Assembly (NCBI RefSeq): GCF_030812415.1
Contig: NZ_JAUSST010000002.1
Coordinates: 868,001-932,000, forward strand
Length of the DNA stretch: 64,000 nt
Origin: Paenibacillus harenae
GTDB lineage: Bacteria > Bacillota > Bacilli > Paenibacillales > Paenibacillaceae
Reading direction: 5' to 3'
Positions 26,886 through 35,342 of this stretch are shown here, in pieces. Within the stretch, counting starts at the first letter, position 1; each line of letters starts with the position of its first letter. The notes beneath the pieces are model-generated. The model worked only from the letters and a program-made list of their open reading frames with translations, was not told where the DNA came from and did not search any database. The position numbers and the translations under genes were made by a program.

Positions 26886-28120
26886 GAGTAAAACGTTACG
26901 TCGTTGACGCTTTGCCTGAGGCCGTTTCGATGATTCGGACGGAGCTCGGCAAAGACGCGGTCATTCTGAATACGAAGGAACTAAAGATTGGCGGCTTCAT
27001 GGGTATGTTCCGCAAGAAGAAGATCGAAGTGATAGCGGCGATCGAATCGGCACCGGCGAATGCAGCCCCTCAAAGGCAGGCATCACCGGAGGTGAACGCT
27101 GCTGCAATGCAGATTTTGCAAAGCATGCAGCGTTCGTCAGCTGCAGCGTTGGATGCGGAAAGCCCGGTCATTCCGCCGATACCTGCGCCTGCTCCTGCGC
27201 CGCCCGCGCAAAATCAGATTGAGAACTTGCGGGTGGAACGCGAGCAATTCATCATTAACGAGATTAGAGATTTGCGGCAGTATATGGTTCAGTTATCGAA
27301 ACAGCAGAAGGAGAGTTCTTTATATTCGGAGCAAATGCTGGAACTGAAGGAAAGACTGATCGATCAGGAAATGTCCTCCGAATGGATTGACCGTCTCATG
27401 CAAGCCGTTCACGATAAGCAAACAGAACTTCAAACAGAGTTTGCCAAGGATCAACTATGGTCCGAGGCAGCTAAAATGCTCGAGGAATGGATTCGTCCAT
27501 TCGTCGGACATGCGATCGATCCCAATGCCAGGGTTGTTCATTTCGTAGGCCCGACAGGAGTAGGCAAGACGACGACGATTGCGAAGCTTGCCGCTGAGCA
27601 AACGATCAAGTTCAGCCGCAAGGTTGGCTTCATAACATCGGATACGTACCGTATAGCAGCGGTAGACCAGCTCAGGACGTATGCGAATATTTTGAACATC
27701 CCGCTTGAGGTCGTCGTTTCTCAGCCGGACTTGACGAAAGCGTATAAGCAATTGTCGGATCGCGAGCTCATCTATATGGATACGGCGGGACGCAACTTTC
27801 GAAGCGAGCTTCATGTATCCGAGGTGAATAGCCTGCTGCAATCGAAGGAATCCAGCGAGACGATACTCGTGCTTAGCTTAACGGCCAAGACGAAGGATAT
27901 GGCAGCAGTTGCCGAGCAATTCGCCAAGTATGGCGTGCGCAAAGTGCTGTTCACGAAACTGGACGAAACGTCGGTTTACGGATCGATTTTCAACCTGATT
28001 ATGAATTTCGAGCTTCTCCCTACTTACTTGGCTGCTGGCCAAACCGTGCCGGACGATATAGAAAGGTTCCGCGTACAGACTTACATTCAGCTCTTATTGG
28101 GGGACTCTTCCCATGAATGA
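26882..28120 (+). CDS. flhF: SRP-family GTPase FlhF
   Basis: FlhF governs where flagella are placed. The 412-residue protein has an N-terminal basic domain (MRVKRYVVDALPEAVSMIRT), a Pro/Ala-rich linker (about 88-115), and an SRP-type NG domain with GPTGVGKT (223-230), SDTYRIAAVDQLRTYA, MDTAGRN and TKLDE. It overlaps flhA by 4 bases and flhG by 8 bases. FlhG normally stimulates its GTPase, and the pair is intact here. Confidence 0.97.
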   Translation: MRVKRYVVDALPEAVSMIRTELGKDAVILNTKELKIGGFMGMFRKKKIEVIAAIESAPANAAPQRQASPEVNAAAMQILQSMQRSSAAALDAESPVIPPIPAPAPAPPAQNQIENLRVEREQFIINEIRDLRQYMVQLSKQQKESSLYSEQMLELKERLIDQEMSSEWIDRLMQAVHDKQTELQTEFAKDQLWSEAAKMLEEWIRPFVGHAIDPNARVVHFVGPTGVGKTTTIAKLAAEQTIKFSRKVGFITSDTYRIAAVDQLRTYANILNIPLEVVVSQPDLTKAYKQLSDRELIYMDTAGRNFRSELHVSEVNSLLQSKESSETILVLSLTAKTKDMAAVAEQFAKYGVRKVLFTKLDETSVYGSIFNLIMNFELLPTYLAAGQTVPDDIERFRVQTYIQLLLGDSSHE

Positions 28121-28982
28121 CCAGGCGGAAGCGCTGCGGAACCTGATTAAGCAAAGAGAACGAATAGAAGAAGGTCGGCAGACGCGGATCGTTACTGTGA
28201 CGAGCGGTAAGGGCGGCGTCGGCAAGTCGAACTTCAGCCTCAACTTCGCTATTATGCTGCGGCGGTTAGGTCAGAAGGTGCTCGTGTTCGATGCCGACAT
28301 CGGAATGGCCAATATCGACGTTCTGATGGGGGTAACCTCGCCATACAGCCTGTATCACCTGCTGAAGCAGGAGAAGACGATTTGGGATATTATTCAGCTC
28401 GGACCGGAAGGGCTTCACTTTATTGCCGGCGGCTCCGGATTCAGCGATCTTCTGAACTTGACTGCGGAGCAGCTTGATGGATTTGCTGGACAGATTGACA
28501 AGCTGCATGGGCAGTATGACGTTATTCTGTTCGATACGGGCGCAGGTTTATCGAAGGAAACGGTGAAGTTCATTGCCGCCTCGCAAGAGACGATTGTCGT
28601 GACGACACCGGAGCCTACCTCGATTACCGATGCCTATGCACTCATCAAGATGGTGAACGGGATGGATATACACGTACCGTTCAAGCTGATCGTCAACCGC
28701 GCAACCGATTATCGTGAAGGCCGCCAGACAGCCGACAAGATCAATCTTGTATCAAAGCAGTTTTTGCGCATTGAACTTCCATCGCTTGGCATCGTCCCTG
28801 ACGATTCGAACGTCTCCAAGGCAGTCAAGCGTCAGATCCCTTTCACGGTCGCATATCCAAGCTCGGAAGCTTCCTCAGCAATCGAACGCATTGCCAAGCA
28901 GTTTCTGGAGATGCCTAAAGCCGAGGTGGCAGCAGGGGGCGTCAAAGGGTTTTTACACAAAATGTTCAGGCTTTCAAGATAA
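28113..28982 (+). CDS. flhG: MinD-like ATPase FlhG (YlxH)
   Basis: FlhG is the ParA/MinD-type ATPase that limits flagellar number and position and helps load the C ring. The 289-residue protein has an N-terminal FlhF-activating stretch (QAEALRNLIKQRER), the deviant Walker A motif GKGGVGKS (32-39), DADIGMANIDVLMG and the switch region VILFDTGAGLS. The C-terminal amphipathic helix (KGFLHKMFRLSR) fits membrane targeting. Confidence 0.96.
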   Translation: MNDQAEALRNLIKQRERIEEGRQTRIVTVTSGKGGVGKSNFSLNFAIMLRRLGQKVLVFDADIGMANIDVLMGVTSPYSLYHLLKQEKTIWDIIQLGPEGLHFIAGGSGFSDLLNLTAEQLDGFAGQIDKLHGQYDVILFDTGAGLSKETVKFIAASQETIVVTTPEPTSITDAYALIKMVNGMDIHVPFKLIVNRATDYREGRQTADKINLVSKQFLRIELPSLGIVPDDSNVSKAVKRQIPFTVAYPSSEASSAIERIAKQFLEMPKAEVAAGGVKGFLHKMFRLSR

Positions 28983-29007
28983 TCCTTTGAATCTAGGAGG
29001 AACGCAG

Positions 29008-30369
29008 ATGGCTCCTAATCGCATTCTAGTAGTTGACGATTCACCCTTCATGCGGAAAATTATAAGCGATCTGATCGTCCAAGATCCGCAATTCACGATT
29101 GTTGGCACTGCCGAGAACGGCGAAGAGGCTATTCAATCCGTAATGAAATGGAAGCCGGATGCGATTACGCTTGATTTGGAAATGCCGCTTATGAACGGGC
29201 TGCAAGCGCTGCAGCACATTATGAAGGACAGTCCGATTCCGGTCATAATGTTATCAGGAATTAGCGAGGAAAACACGCGAGATACGATTAAAGCTCTGCA
29301 ATACGGCGCATTCGATTTTATTAGGAAGCCGTCTAGCGCGATTTCCAACGATATCCATCAGGTTGGCGAGCTGTTGATTGAGAAGCTCAAAATTGCCGTG
29401 TTGACGAAGCGTCATCAACCGGTAATTCACATTCAAGAATCCGAAGAAAGCAATACCGTCCCACCGATTGAGCCGTTATTTATTAATAAAGCCGAACCTC
29501 GAAAATTTGAGGATACGCCGCCGAAACCTGCCATACCTGTCATTAGCGAACGGAAGAAGCCCCTGCTTCAGCCGTCCAAGGAGATGCCACAGGCAAGGGC
29601 GACCGCCCCATTACATAAACCCGATCAGGATCCGGTGCAAAGCAAGCAAGTGCCGGTTAAAAAACCAAAGTCTGCATTAACGCCGCCAAGCACTCCTCCT
29701 AAGGAGGCAGCAGCGAAAGCGAAAACCGTGCAATCGAAGGTTTTGCAGCCTGCGGCTGGTGGCGTTAAGAGATCACCTGGTACGGCTGCAAGTTTCCGCC
29801 ATATAGTAGCCATTGGCACCTCGACCGGTGGACCAAGGGCGCTTCACGAAGTGATCTGCTCGCTGCCAGCGAACTTTCCTTCGCCGGTGCTAGTCGTGCA
29901 GCATATGCCTCCTAAGTTCACGAAGTCGCTCGCTCAGAGGCTCGATAGCTTTAGCCCGCTGCAGGTCGTGGAAGCGACCAACGGCGAGAAGGTCTCAGCA
30001 GGTGTTGTCTATATCGCGCCAGGCGGCCATCATATGGAGCTAGGCAAAGACACAGACGGTTATCGAATCAAGTTGACGGAGCAGCCATTGCGCAATGGCC
30101 ATCGGCCATCCGTCGATGTGTTGTTCGAATCGTTGATCGATCACCAGGAGTTGAAGCGCCATGCGGTCATTATGACAGGGATGGGCAACGACGGCACCAA
30201 AGGGATGATGCAGCTCGCGCAGAGCGGCGCGGTGTCAACGATTGCCGAGTCGGAGGAAACTTGCGTCGTGTACGGGATGCCAAGATGCGCGATCGAAGGC
30301 GGGTACGTTCGAACCGTACTACCGTTGCAACACATTGCGACCGAGCTCGTGAATGCAGTGTTTAAATAA
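29008..30369 (+). CDS. cheB: Chemotaxis glutamate methylesterase CheB
   Basis: CheB removes methyl groups from chemoreceptors and deamidates glutamines. The 453-residue protein has an N-terminal receiver domain (phosphoacceptor Asp56 in TLDLEMPLMNG). A Pro/Lys-rich linker of about 100 residues (about 145-255) precedes the methylesterase domain with nucleophile Ser272 (GTSTGG), His in QHMPPKFT and Asp in GMGNDGTKGM. The start is ATG 29008 behind AGGAGG; the longer frame back to 28714 lies within flhG. The linker is longer than in most CheB proteins. Confidence 0.96.
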   Translation: MAPNRILVVDDSPFMRKIISDLIVQDPQFTIVGTAENGEEAIQSVMKWKPDAITLDLEMPLMNGLQALQHIMKDSPIPVIMLSGISEENTRDTIKALQYGAFDFIRKPSSAISNDIHQVGELLIEKLKIAVLTKRHQPVIHIQESEESNTVPPIEPLFINKAEPRKFEDTPPKPAIPVISERKKPLLQPSKEMPQARATAPLHKPDQDPVQSKQVPVKKPKSALTPPSTPPKEAAAKAKTVQSKVLQPAAGGVKRSPGTAASFRHIVAIGTSTGGPRALHEVICSLPANFPSPVLVVQHMPPKFTKSLAQRLDSFSPLQVVEATNGEKVSAGVVYIAPGGHHMELGKDTDGYRIKLTEQPLRNGHRPSVDVLFESLIDHQELKRHAVIMTGMGNDGTKGMMQLAQSGAVSTIAESEETCVVYGMPRCAIEGGYVRTVLPLQHIATELVNAVFK

Positions 30370-30412
30370 ATGCTAGAGACTACCATAAGTACTTACAGGA
30401 GGTGTTCTGGAA

Positions 30413-32506
30413 ATGGATATGAATGCGTACTTGTCCATGTTTATCGATGAATCGAACGATCACTTGCAAGCATTAAACGAAAACCTGCTTAAGCTGGAAA
30501 GCGAGCCTGGGGAGCTAAGCATCGTTCAAGACATCTTCCGATCCGCTCATACGCTCAAAGGGATGTCGGCAACGATGGGTTTCGAGGATCTTGCCGCTCT
30601 GACGCATGAGATGGAAAACGTGCTTGATCTCGTTCGCAACAGCAAGCTCAAAATGGATAGCTTTATTTTCGATACATTGTTTAAAGGACTTGATGCTCTG
30701 GAGGCGATGGTGCAGGATATCGTTGGCGGAGGAACGGGCAAAGCGGATGTGTCGGCAATCGTAGCTTCGCTTCAAATCATTACGAAAAGCGACTATAAAT
30801 CGGGTGCTGCCGCTCCGGCGCAGCCTGCTGCGTCTGCTGAGGCTGCTAAGCCTGAGGCTGGCATGACGGGGGCAATGCTGCTAGACGAATTCCAGTCGTC
30901 GGTATTGATGCAATCGATCGGCAGCGGTCAGAATGTGTATCTCATTCAAGTAGCGGTACGCGATAATTGCGTATTGAAAGCGGTACGCGCTTATATGGTG
31001 TTCGACTTGCTTGAGCGCAGCGGAGAGATTGTCAAGTCTGACCCTTCCGTACAGGACATTGAACAAGAGAAATTCGACAATTCGTTCTCGGTATTCATGA
31101 TCTCCCCGATTGAGGGCGCCGATCTGCAAAAACAAATTTCCGATATTTCAGAAATCGAATCGGCGGTTGTTACTTTGCTCGATCAGGAATCGTTAGCCAT
31201 GCTGATCCAAGCACCGGCCGCGCCATCAATGGATAGCGTCAATCAGGCGGAAGAGTCTTCCGCAGCGCCGGTCATTGAGGCTCAAAGCCAGGCAGCGGCA
31301 ACTTCTGCCGCGCCGACTCCTCAGGCTGGAGCGGCAACAGCGCCAGCTCCGGCAGTATCACGCACGATTCGGGTTGATATTGAACGTCTGGACACGCTAA
31401 TGAATCTGTTCAGCGAGTTGCTGATCGACCGCGTAAGGCTGGAGCAGCTGTCTAGCGAAATAAAACGCAACGATTTGACCGAGACCGTCGAGCATATGGC
31501 TCGGGTCAGCTCGGATTTGCAAAACATCGTGCTTAAGCTGCGAATGGTGCCCGTTGACTCGGTATTCAACCGGTTCCCGCGTATGATTCGCGATTTGGCC
31601 AAGTCATTGGACAAAAAAATCGATCTCGTTATTTCTGGAGCCGAGACCGAGCTCGATCGGACGGTCATCGATGAGATTGGCGATCCGCTCGTTCACTTGC
31701 TCCGCAACTCGGTCGATCACGGGATCGAGACGGTCGAAGAACGGATTGCGGCAGGCAAGTCGGAGACGGGAATAATCCATCTGCGAGCTTACCATAGCGG
31801 CAATCATGTATTCATAGAAGTGGAAGAGGACGGCCGAGGCATCCATAAGGAGAAAGTGCTGAAAACCGCGGTCAAAAATGGCGTCGTTACCGAGGAAGAA
31901 GCGAAGAAGCTGACGAATGACGAAATCAATATGCTGATCTTCGCGGCAGGATTCAGTACGGCAGATAAAATCTCCGATATATCCGGACGCGGCGTTGGTC
32001 TTGATGTCGTAAGATCGAAGATTACATCGCTTGGAGGAAACGTAACGGTAGATTCGGCGCCGGGAAGAGGAACGAAGTTTTCCGTTCAACTTCCGCTTAC
32101 GCTATCTATAATTTCGGCCATGCTCGTGAAGCTAGGCAGCGAGAAGTATGCAATTCCGTTATCGTCCATCGTAGAGACGGGCATTTTACGCAAAGACCAA
32201 GTGCTCCATGTTCACGGCAATCGGATGATCGAATTCCGCAATACGATCATTCCAGTCGTATCGCTAAGCAAAGTATTGGACTCGCCTGATTATAACGAGG
32301 ATACGGAGGACGAAACGGAAATCGTCGTCGTTCGCAAAGGCGAGAAATGGGCTGCCGTTATGGTAGACGAATTTATCGGCCAAAGCGAGATCGTGCTTAA
32401 GACCCTCGGCAAATACTTGACGAACATCGAAGCGATATCCGGAGCGACTATTCTTGGCGATGGCTATGTGGCACTGATCATTGATCCGAATGCGCTAATT
32501 AAATAG
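30413..32506 (+). CDS. cheA: Chemotaxis histidine kinase CheA
   Basis: CheA is the receptor-controlled kinase that phosphorylates CheY and CheB. The 697-residue protein has, in order, an HPt domain with His46 (SAHTLKGMS), an Ala/Pro linker, a CheY-binding P2 domain (about 150-265), a second linker, and the dimerisation helices. The ATPase domain follows (LLRNSVDHGIE, VEEDGRGI, GRGVGLDVVRSKI, PGRGTKFSVQLPL), then a CheW-like regulatory domain. AGGAGGTG precedes ATG 30413. All key residues are present. Confidence 0.97.
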   Translation: MDMNAYLSMFIDESNDHLQALNENLLKLESEPGELSIVQDIFRSAHTLKGMSATMGFEDLAALTHEMENVLDLVRNSKLKMDSFIFDTLFKGLDALEAMVQDIVGGGTGKADVSAIVASLQIITKSDYKSGAAAPAQPAASAEAAKPEAGMTGAMLLDEFQSSVLMQSIGSGQNVYLIQVAVRDNCVLKAVRAYMVFDLLERSGEIVKSDPSVQDIEQEKFDNSFSVFMISPIEGADLQKQISDISEIESAVVTLLDQESLAMLIQAPAAPSMDSVNQAEESSAAPVIEAQSQAAATSAAPTPQAGAATAPAPAVSRTIRVDIERLDTLMNLFSELLIDRVRLEQLSSEIKRNDLTETVEHMARVSSDLQNIVLKLRMVPVDSVFNRFPRMIRDLAKSLDKKIDLVISGAETELDRTVIDEIGDPLVHLLRNSVDHGIETVEERIAAGKSETGIIHLRAYHSGNHVFIEVEEDGRGIHKEKVLKTAVKNGVVTEEEAKKLTNDEINMLIFAAGFSTADKISDISGRGVGLDVVRSKITSLGGNVTVDSAPGRGTKFSVQLPLTLSIISAMLVKLGSEKYAIPLSSIVETGILRKDQVLHVHGNRMIEFRNTIIPVVSLSKVLDSPDYNEDTEDETEIVVVRKGEKWAAVMVDEFIGQSEIVLKTLGKYLTNIEAISGATILGDGYVALIIDPNALIK

Positions 32507-32518
32507 GGAGGGTTTACA

Positions 32519-32980
32519 ATGGGAGAAGAAGTAAAAGTTATCGTGTTCGCGCTAGGCAACGAGGAGTACGGGATTGAAGTGGATAAGGTTCGCACGATTG
32601 AAAGATTGTCTCCAATTACTCGCGTCCCGAAAACGGCAGCATTCATTAAAGGCGTCATCAATTTGCGCGGCGTGGTTGTTCCGATCATTGATCTGCGCGG
32701 CCGCTTCAACTTAACGGAGACGCAGCCGACTGAAAACTCGCGTATTATCGTCGTAGCGGTCGGAGAGATCGAAGTAGGCTTTATCGTTGATTCGGCTAAC
32801 GACGTTATCGATATTGATACCGATTCGATAGACTTGCCGCCTGAGATTGTTGGAGGCATTAAGGCCAAATATTTGCGAGGCATTGCGAAGCTCGGAGAAG
32901 GCAGGCTTCTTATTATGCTCAATCTATCTGAAGTTCTTAACAAAAACGAGATTGTCCAGCTTGCGCAAATCGAGGCTTAG
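32519..32980 (+). CDS. cheW: Chemotaxis coupling protein CheW
   Basis: CheW links CheA to chemoreceptors. The 153-residue single CheW domain shows FALGNEEYGIEVDKVRTIER, VINLRGVVVPIIDLRGRF and the C-terminal KLGEGRLLIMLNLSEVL. GGGAGGG precedes ATG 32519. It lies between cheA and cheC. Confidence 0.97.
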   Translation: MGEEVKVIVFALGNEEYGIEVDKVRTIERLSPITRVPKTAAFIKGVINLRGVVVPIIDLRGRFNLTETQPTENSRIIVVAVGEIEVGFIVDSANDVIDIDTDSIDLPPEIVGGIKAKYLRGIAKLGEGRLLIMLNLSEVLNKNEIVQLAQIEA

Positions 32981-32982
32981 TA

Positions 32983-33600
32983 GTGAGTATATTTAGTCGT
33001 TTCGAAGCCTTCGAACTGGATGTACTGAAAGAAGTAGGCAATATTGGGGCGGGCCATGCAGCGACCGCATTGTCCCGTCTGCTGGACAAGCCGGTCGACA
33101 TGGCCGTTCCGAAAGTAAGCTTGCTTCCGTTCGAGGAAGTGGCCGAACGAGTTGGCGGATCCGAACAGATTGTATTCGCCGTCTTCCTGCGGGTAGAAGG
33201 GGAAGCGCCGGGCAATATGTTCTTCATTATCGAGGAGGAATCGGCCGAACGCTTGCTGAGACAATTATTGTCGATCCGTGAGGAAGGTCAAGAAGGGTAT
33301 TCGGAGATGGAGCTATCGGCATTATGCGAGATAGGCAACATACTCGCCGGATCCTATCTGTCATCGCTTGCCGACTTTACTCAACTGATGATGGCGCCGT
33401 CCGTACCGCAGATTGCGCTTGATATGGCGGGAGCTATTCTTAGTTACGGACTTGTCCAATACGGGGAAATGGGCGACTCGGCGCTGCTGATCGAAACGAC
33501 CTTCTTAGAAGATCGCGAATCGCTTAAAGGCCACTTCTTCCTAATCCCGGATCCAGAATCGTTCGACAAAATTTTCAGGGCCCTGGGAGTCGTTCAATGA
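32983..33600 (+). CDS. cheC: CheY-P phosphatase CheC
   Basis: CheC dephosphorylates CheY-P and is activated by CheD. The 205-residue protein has two phosphatase signatures, LKEVGNIGAGHAATALSRLL (Glu17, Asn20) and CEIGNILAGSYLSSL, each followed by the proline used by the family. GTG 32983 starts two bases after the cheW stop. It overlaps cheD by 4 bases, consistent with a CheC-CheD complex. Confidence 0.95.
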   Translation: MSIFSRFEAFELDVLKEVGNIGAGHAATALSRLLDKPVDMAVPKVSLLPFEEVAERVGGSEQIVFAVFLRVEGEAPGNMFFIIEEESAERLLRQLLSIREEGQEGYSEMELSALCEIGNILAGSYLSSLADFTQLMMAPSVPQIALDMAGAILSYGLVQYGEMGDSALLIETTFLEDRESLKGHFFLIPDPESFDKIFRALGVVQ

Positions 33601-34091
33601 TACAGCAAACTGTGATAAAGGTAGGCATGGCAGATCTGAATATCGCAATGGATGGGGCAATCCTTAAGACAACCGGACTTGGTTCCTGCGTTGGACTTAC
33701 GTTGTTTGATCCGATTCGCAAAATAGCCGGTATGGCGCATGTCATGCTGCCTTCATCAGATATTGCCCGCGAAGCTACGATTAATTTGGCAAAATATTCA
33801 GATACGGCAATCCCTGAATTGCTGGACCGAATGCTTGCTCAAGGCGCGCGAATAGAGCGTATGAAAGCGAAGATGGCTGGCGGCGCTCAAATGTTCGCGA
33901 TGACGGGGCAAAGCGAAACGATGAGAATCGGACCGCGAAACGTCGAATCGTGTACAGCCATGCTTCACCGGTTCAGGATTCCGATCCTCTCTCAGGATAC
34001 CGGGGGCAGTGTCGGTCGCACTATAGAATTCAATAGCAATAGCGGCATACTATCGATACGAAGTGTGCAGTTTGGAATAAAGGAGATTTGA
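33597..34091 (+). CDS. cheD: Chemoreceptor glutamine deamidase CheD
   Basis: CheD deamidates chemoreceptors and binds CheC. The 164-residue protein has the catalytic triad by spacing: Cys31 (GLGSCVGLTLFD), His48 (AGMAHVMLP) and Thr25. The family stretch KMAGGAQMF and the C-terminal GGSVGRTIEF are present. It overlaps cheC by 4 bases. Confidence 0.96.
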   Translation: MIQQTVIKVGMADLNIAMDGAILKTTGLGSCVGLTLFDPIRKIAGMAHVMLPSSDIAREATINLAKYSDTAIPELLDRMLAQGARIERMKAKMAGGAQMFAMTGQSETMRIGPRNVESCTAMLHRFRIPILSQDTGGSVGRTIEFNSNSGILSIRSVQFGIKEI

Positions 34092-34092
34092 T

Positions 34093-34536
34093 ATGCTAGG
34101 AACATGGCGATGGAATGTTGGATTTGGACTCGTCGGCACGGTACTGACGGTAGCTTTCTCACTCGGAGCGAATCCGCTGTCCGTTGTACTGCTTCGAAGC
34201 GCGTATGCTTTCATCGCTTTTTTTGTTCTTGCGTATGCAGTACGTACGGTGCTTGCCGTTATATTAAAGCCTCCAGCTCTCATAGGAGAATCTGAGGGCA
34301 CGGAATCCGCGGAAAGCGAGACCGGAGCGAAGCTCGATATTCAGACGCCGGACGAAACGGCCGATTTGAACGAGCTGCTCAAGAGGCAGATGCAGGAAGG
34401 CGTTTCAACTAACGGAGCACAGAAGCAAGAGGCCGCTGGCGCGTTTAAGCCGCTTAATCCTCCTCAATTGCTATCAACAAAAAATTCACAGCCTGAGGAA
34501 TTGGCTAAGGCCATTCGTCACCTGACAGGAGAGTGA
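34093..34536 (+). CDS. Uncharacterised two-helix membrane protein between cheD and sigD
   Basis: I do not recognise a characterised family. The 147-residue protein has two membrane helices (about 8-25 and 33-57) with a short loop. A hydrophilic, acidic cytoplasmic tail follows (ESEGTESAESETGAKLDIQT, then DLNELLKRQMQEGV) and ends EELAKAIRHLTGE. It starts one base after the cheD stop with GGAG ahead, and ends 4 bases before sigD, so it is translated as part of this operon. B. subtilis has no gene here. A regulatory or motor-accessory role is possible but unsupported. Confidence 0.8.
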   Translation: MLGTWRWNVGFGLVGTVLTVAFSLGANPLSVVLLRSAYAFIAFFVLAYAVRTVLAVILKPPALIGESEGTESAESETGAKLDIQTPDETADLNELLKRQMQEGVSTNGAQKQEAAGAFKPLNPPQLLSTKNSQPEELAKAIRHLTGE

Positions 34537-34540
34537 ATCG

Positions 34541-35326
34541 ATGGCCGAGCCCAAAACCGCTCATCTGACGAACATCCAGATGTGGCAAGCGTGGAGAGAA
34601 CATGGTGAAATCGAAGCTAAGAAGCAGTTGATCGAGCAATATTTGCCGCTTGTCGATTACGTAACGAATCGTATGGCAATCGGCCTGCCTAAGAACGTCA
34701 TAAAGGATGATCTCGCCAGCAATGGCGTTATGGGATTAATCGATGCCATTGAGAAGTTCGATTATTGCCGCGGACTGCAATTCGAGACGTATGCATCCTG
34801 GCGCATTCGCGGCGCGATTATCGATGGATTACGCCAAGGAGACTGGGTACCGCGTTCCGTGCGCGAGAAAGCAAAGCGCGTGGAGGAAGCCTACCAGCAC
34901 TTGGAGCAGCAATATTTACGTTCGGTTACCGATGCTGAGATCAGCTCCTACCTACAGATTTCGGAAAAAGAATTTACAAGCATGCTTCAAGATATAGCGG
35001 TCACAACGGTCTGTTCCTTGGAGGATCCGATTCGCGAAGAGGAATCCGAGACACGCATGTCGTTGCTTGTGGACGACAAAGCGAAGAATCCCGATCATAA
35101 AGTTCATGAGTTCTATATGAAGGAATCTTTGGTGAAGGGTATCGAACGGTTGACCGAGAAGGAACGTACGGTCGTATCTTTGTTTTATTATGAAGAATTG
35201 TCATTGAGCGAAATAGCAGAAGTTATGTCTTTGTCACCTTCGCGAATTTCCCAGCTCCATTCCAAAGCGATTTTACGATTGCGCGGGGCGCTGGCTAAAC
35301 ATAAAGATCAACTCATGCAGCATTAG
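34541..35326 (+). CDS. sigD: Flagellar sigma factor SigD (FliA family)
   Basis: SigD directs RNA polymerase to late flagellar, chemotaxis and autolysin genes. The 261-residue protein has region 2 (YLPLVDYVTNRMAIGLPKNV, DAIEKFDYCRGLQFETYASW, RIRGAIIDGLRQGDW), region 3 (VPRSVREKAKRVEEAY) and region 4 (LTEKERTVVSLFYYEELSLS, LSPSRISQLHSKAILRLR). The ribosome site is AGGAGAG before ATG 34541. It sits near the end of the operon as in B. subtilis, where distance from the promoter affects how much SigD is made. Confidence 0.97.
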   Translation: MAEPKTAHLTNIQMWQAWREHGEIEAKKQLIEQYLPLVDYVTNRMAIGLPKNVIKDDLASNGVMGLIDAIEKFDYCRGLQFETYASWRIRGAIIDGLRQGDWVPRSVREKAKRVEEAYQHLEQQYLRSVTDAEISSYLQISEKEFTSMLQDIAVTTVCSLEDPIREEESETRMSLLVDDKAKNPDHKVHEFYMKESLVKGIERLTEKERTVVSLFYYEELSLSEIAEVMSLSPSRISQLHSKAILRLRGALAKHKDQLMQH

Positions 35327-35342
35327 AAAAGGGGGGGATAAG

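Noticed and set aside
28714..29007. N-terminal extension of cheB by 98 residues
   Set aside because: The extension is an out-of-frame reading of flhG; ATG 29008 lies behind AGGAGG and starts the receiver domain directly.
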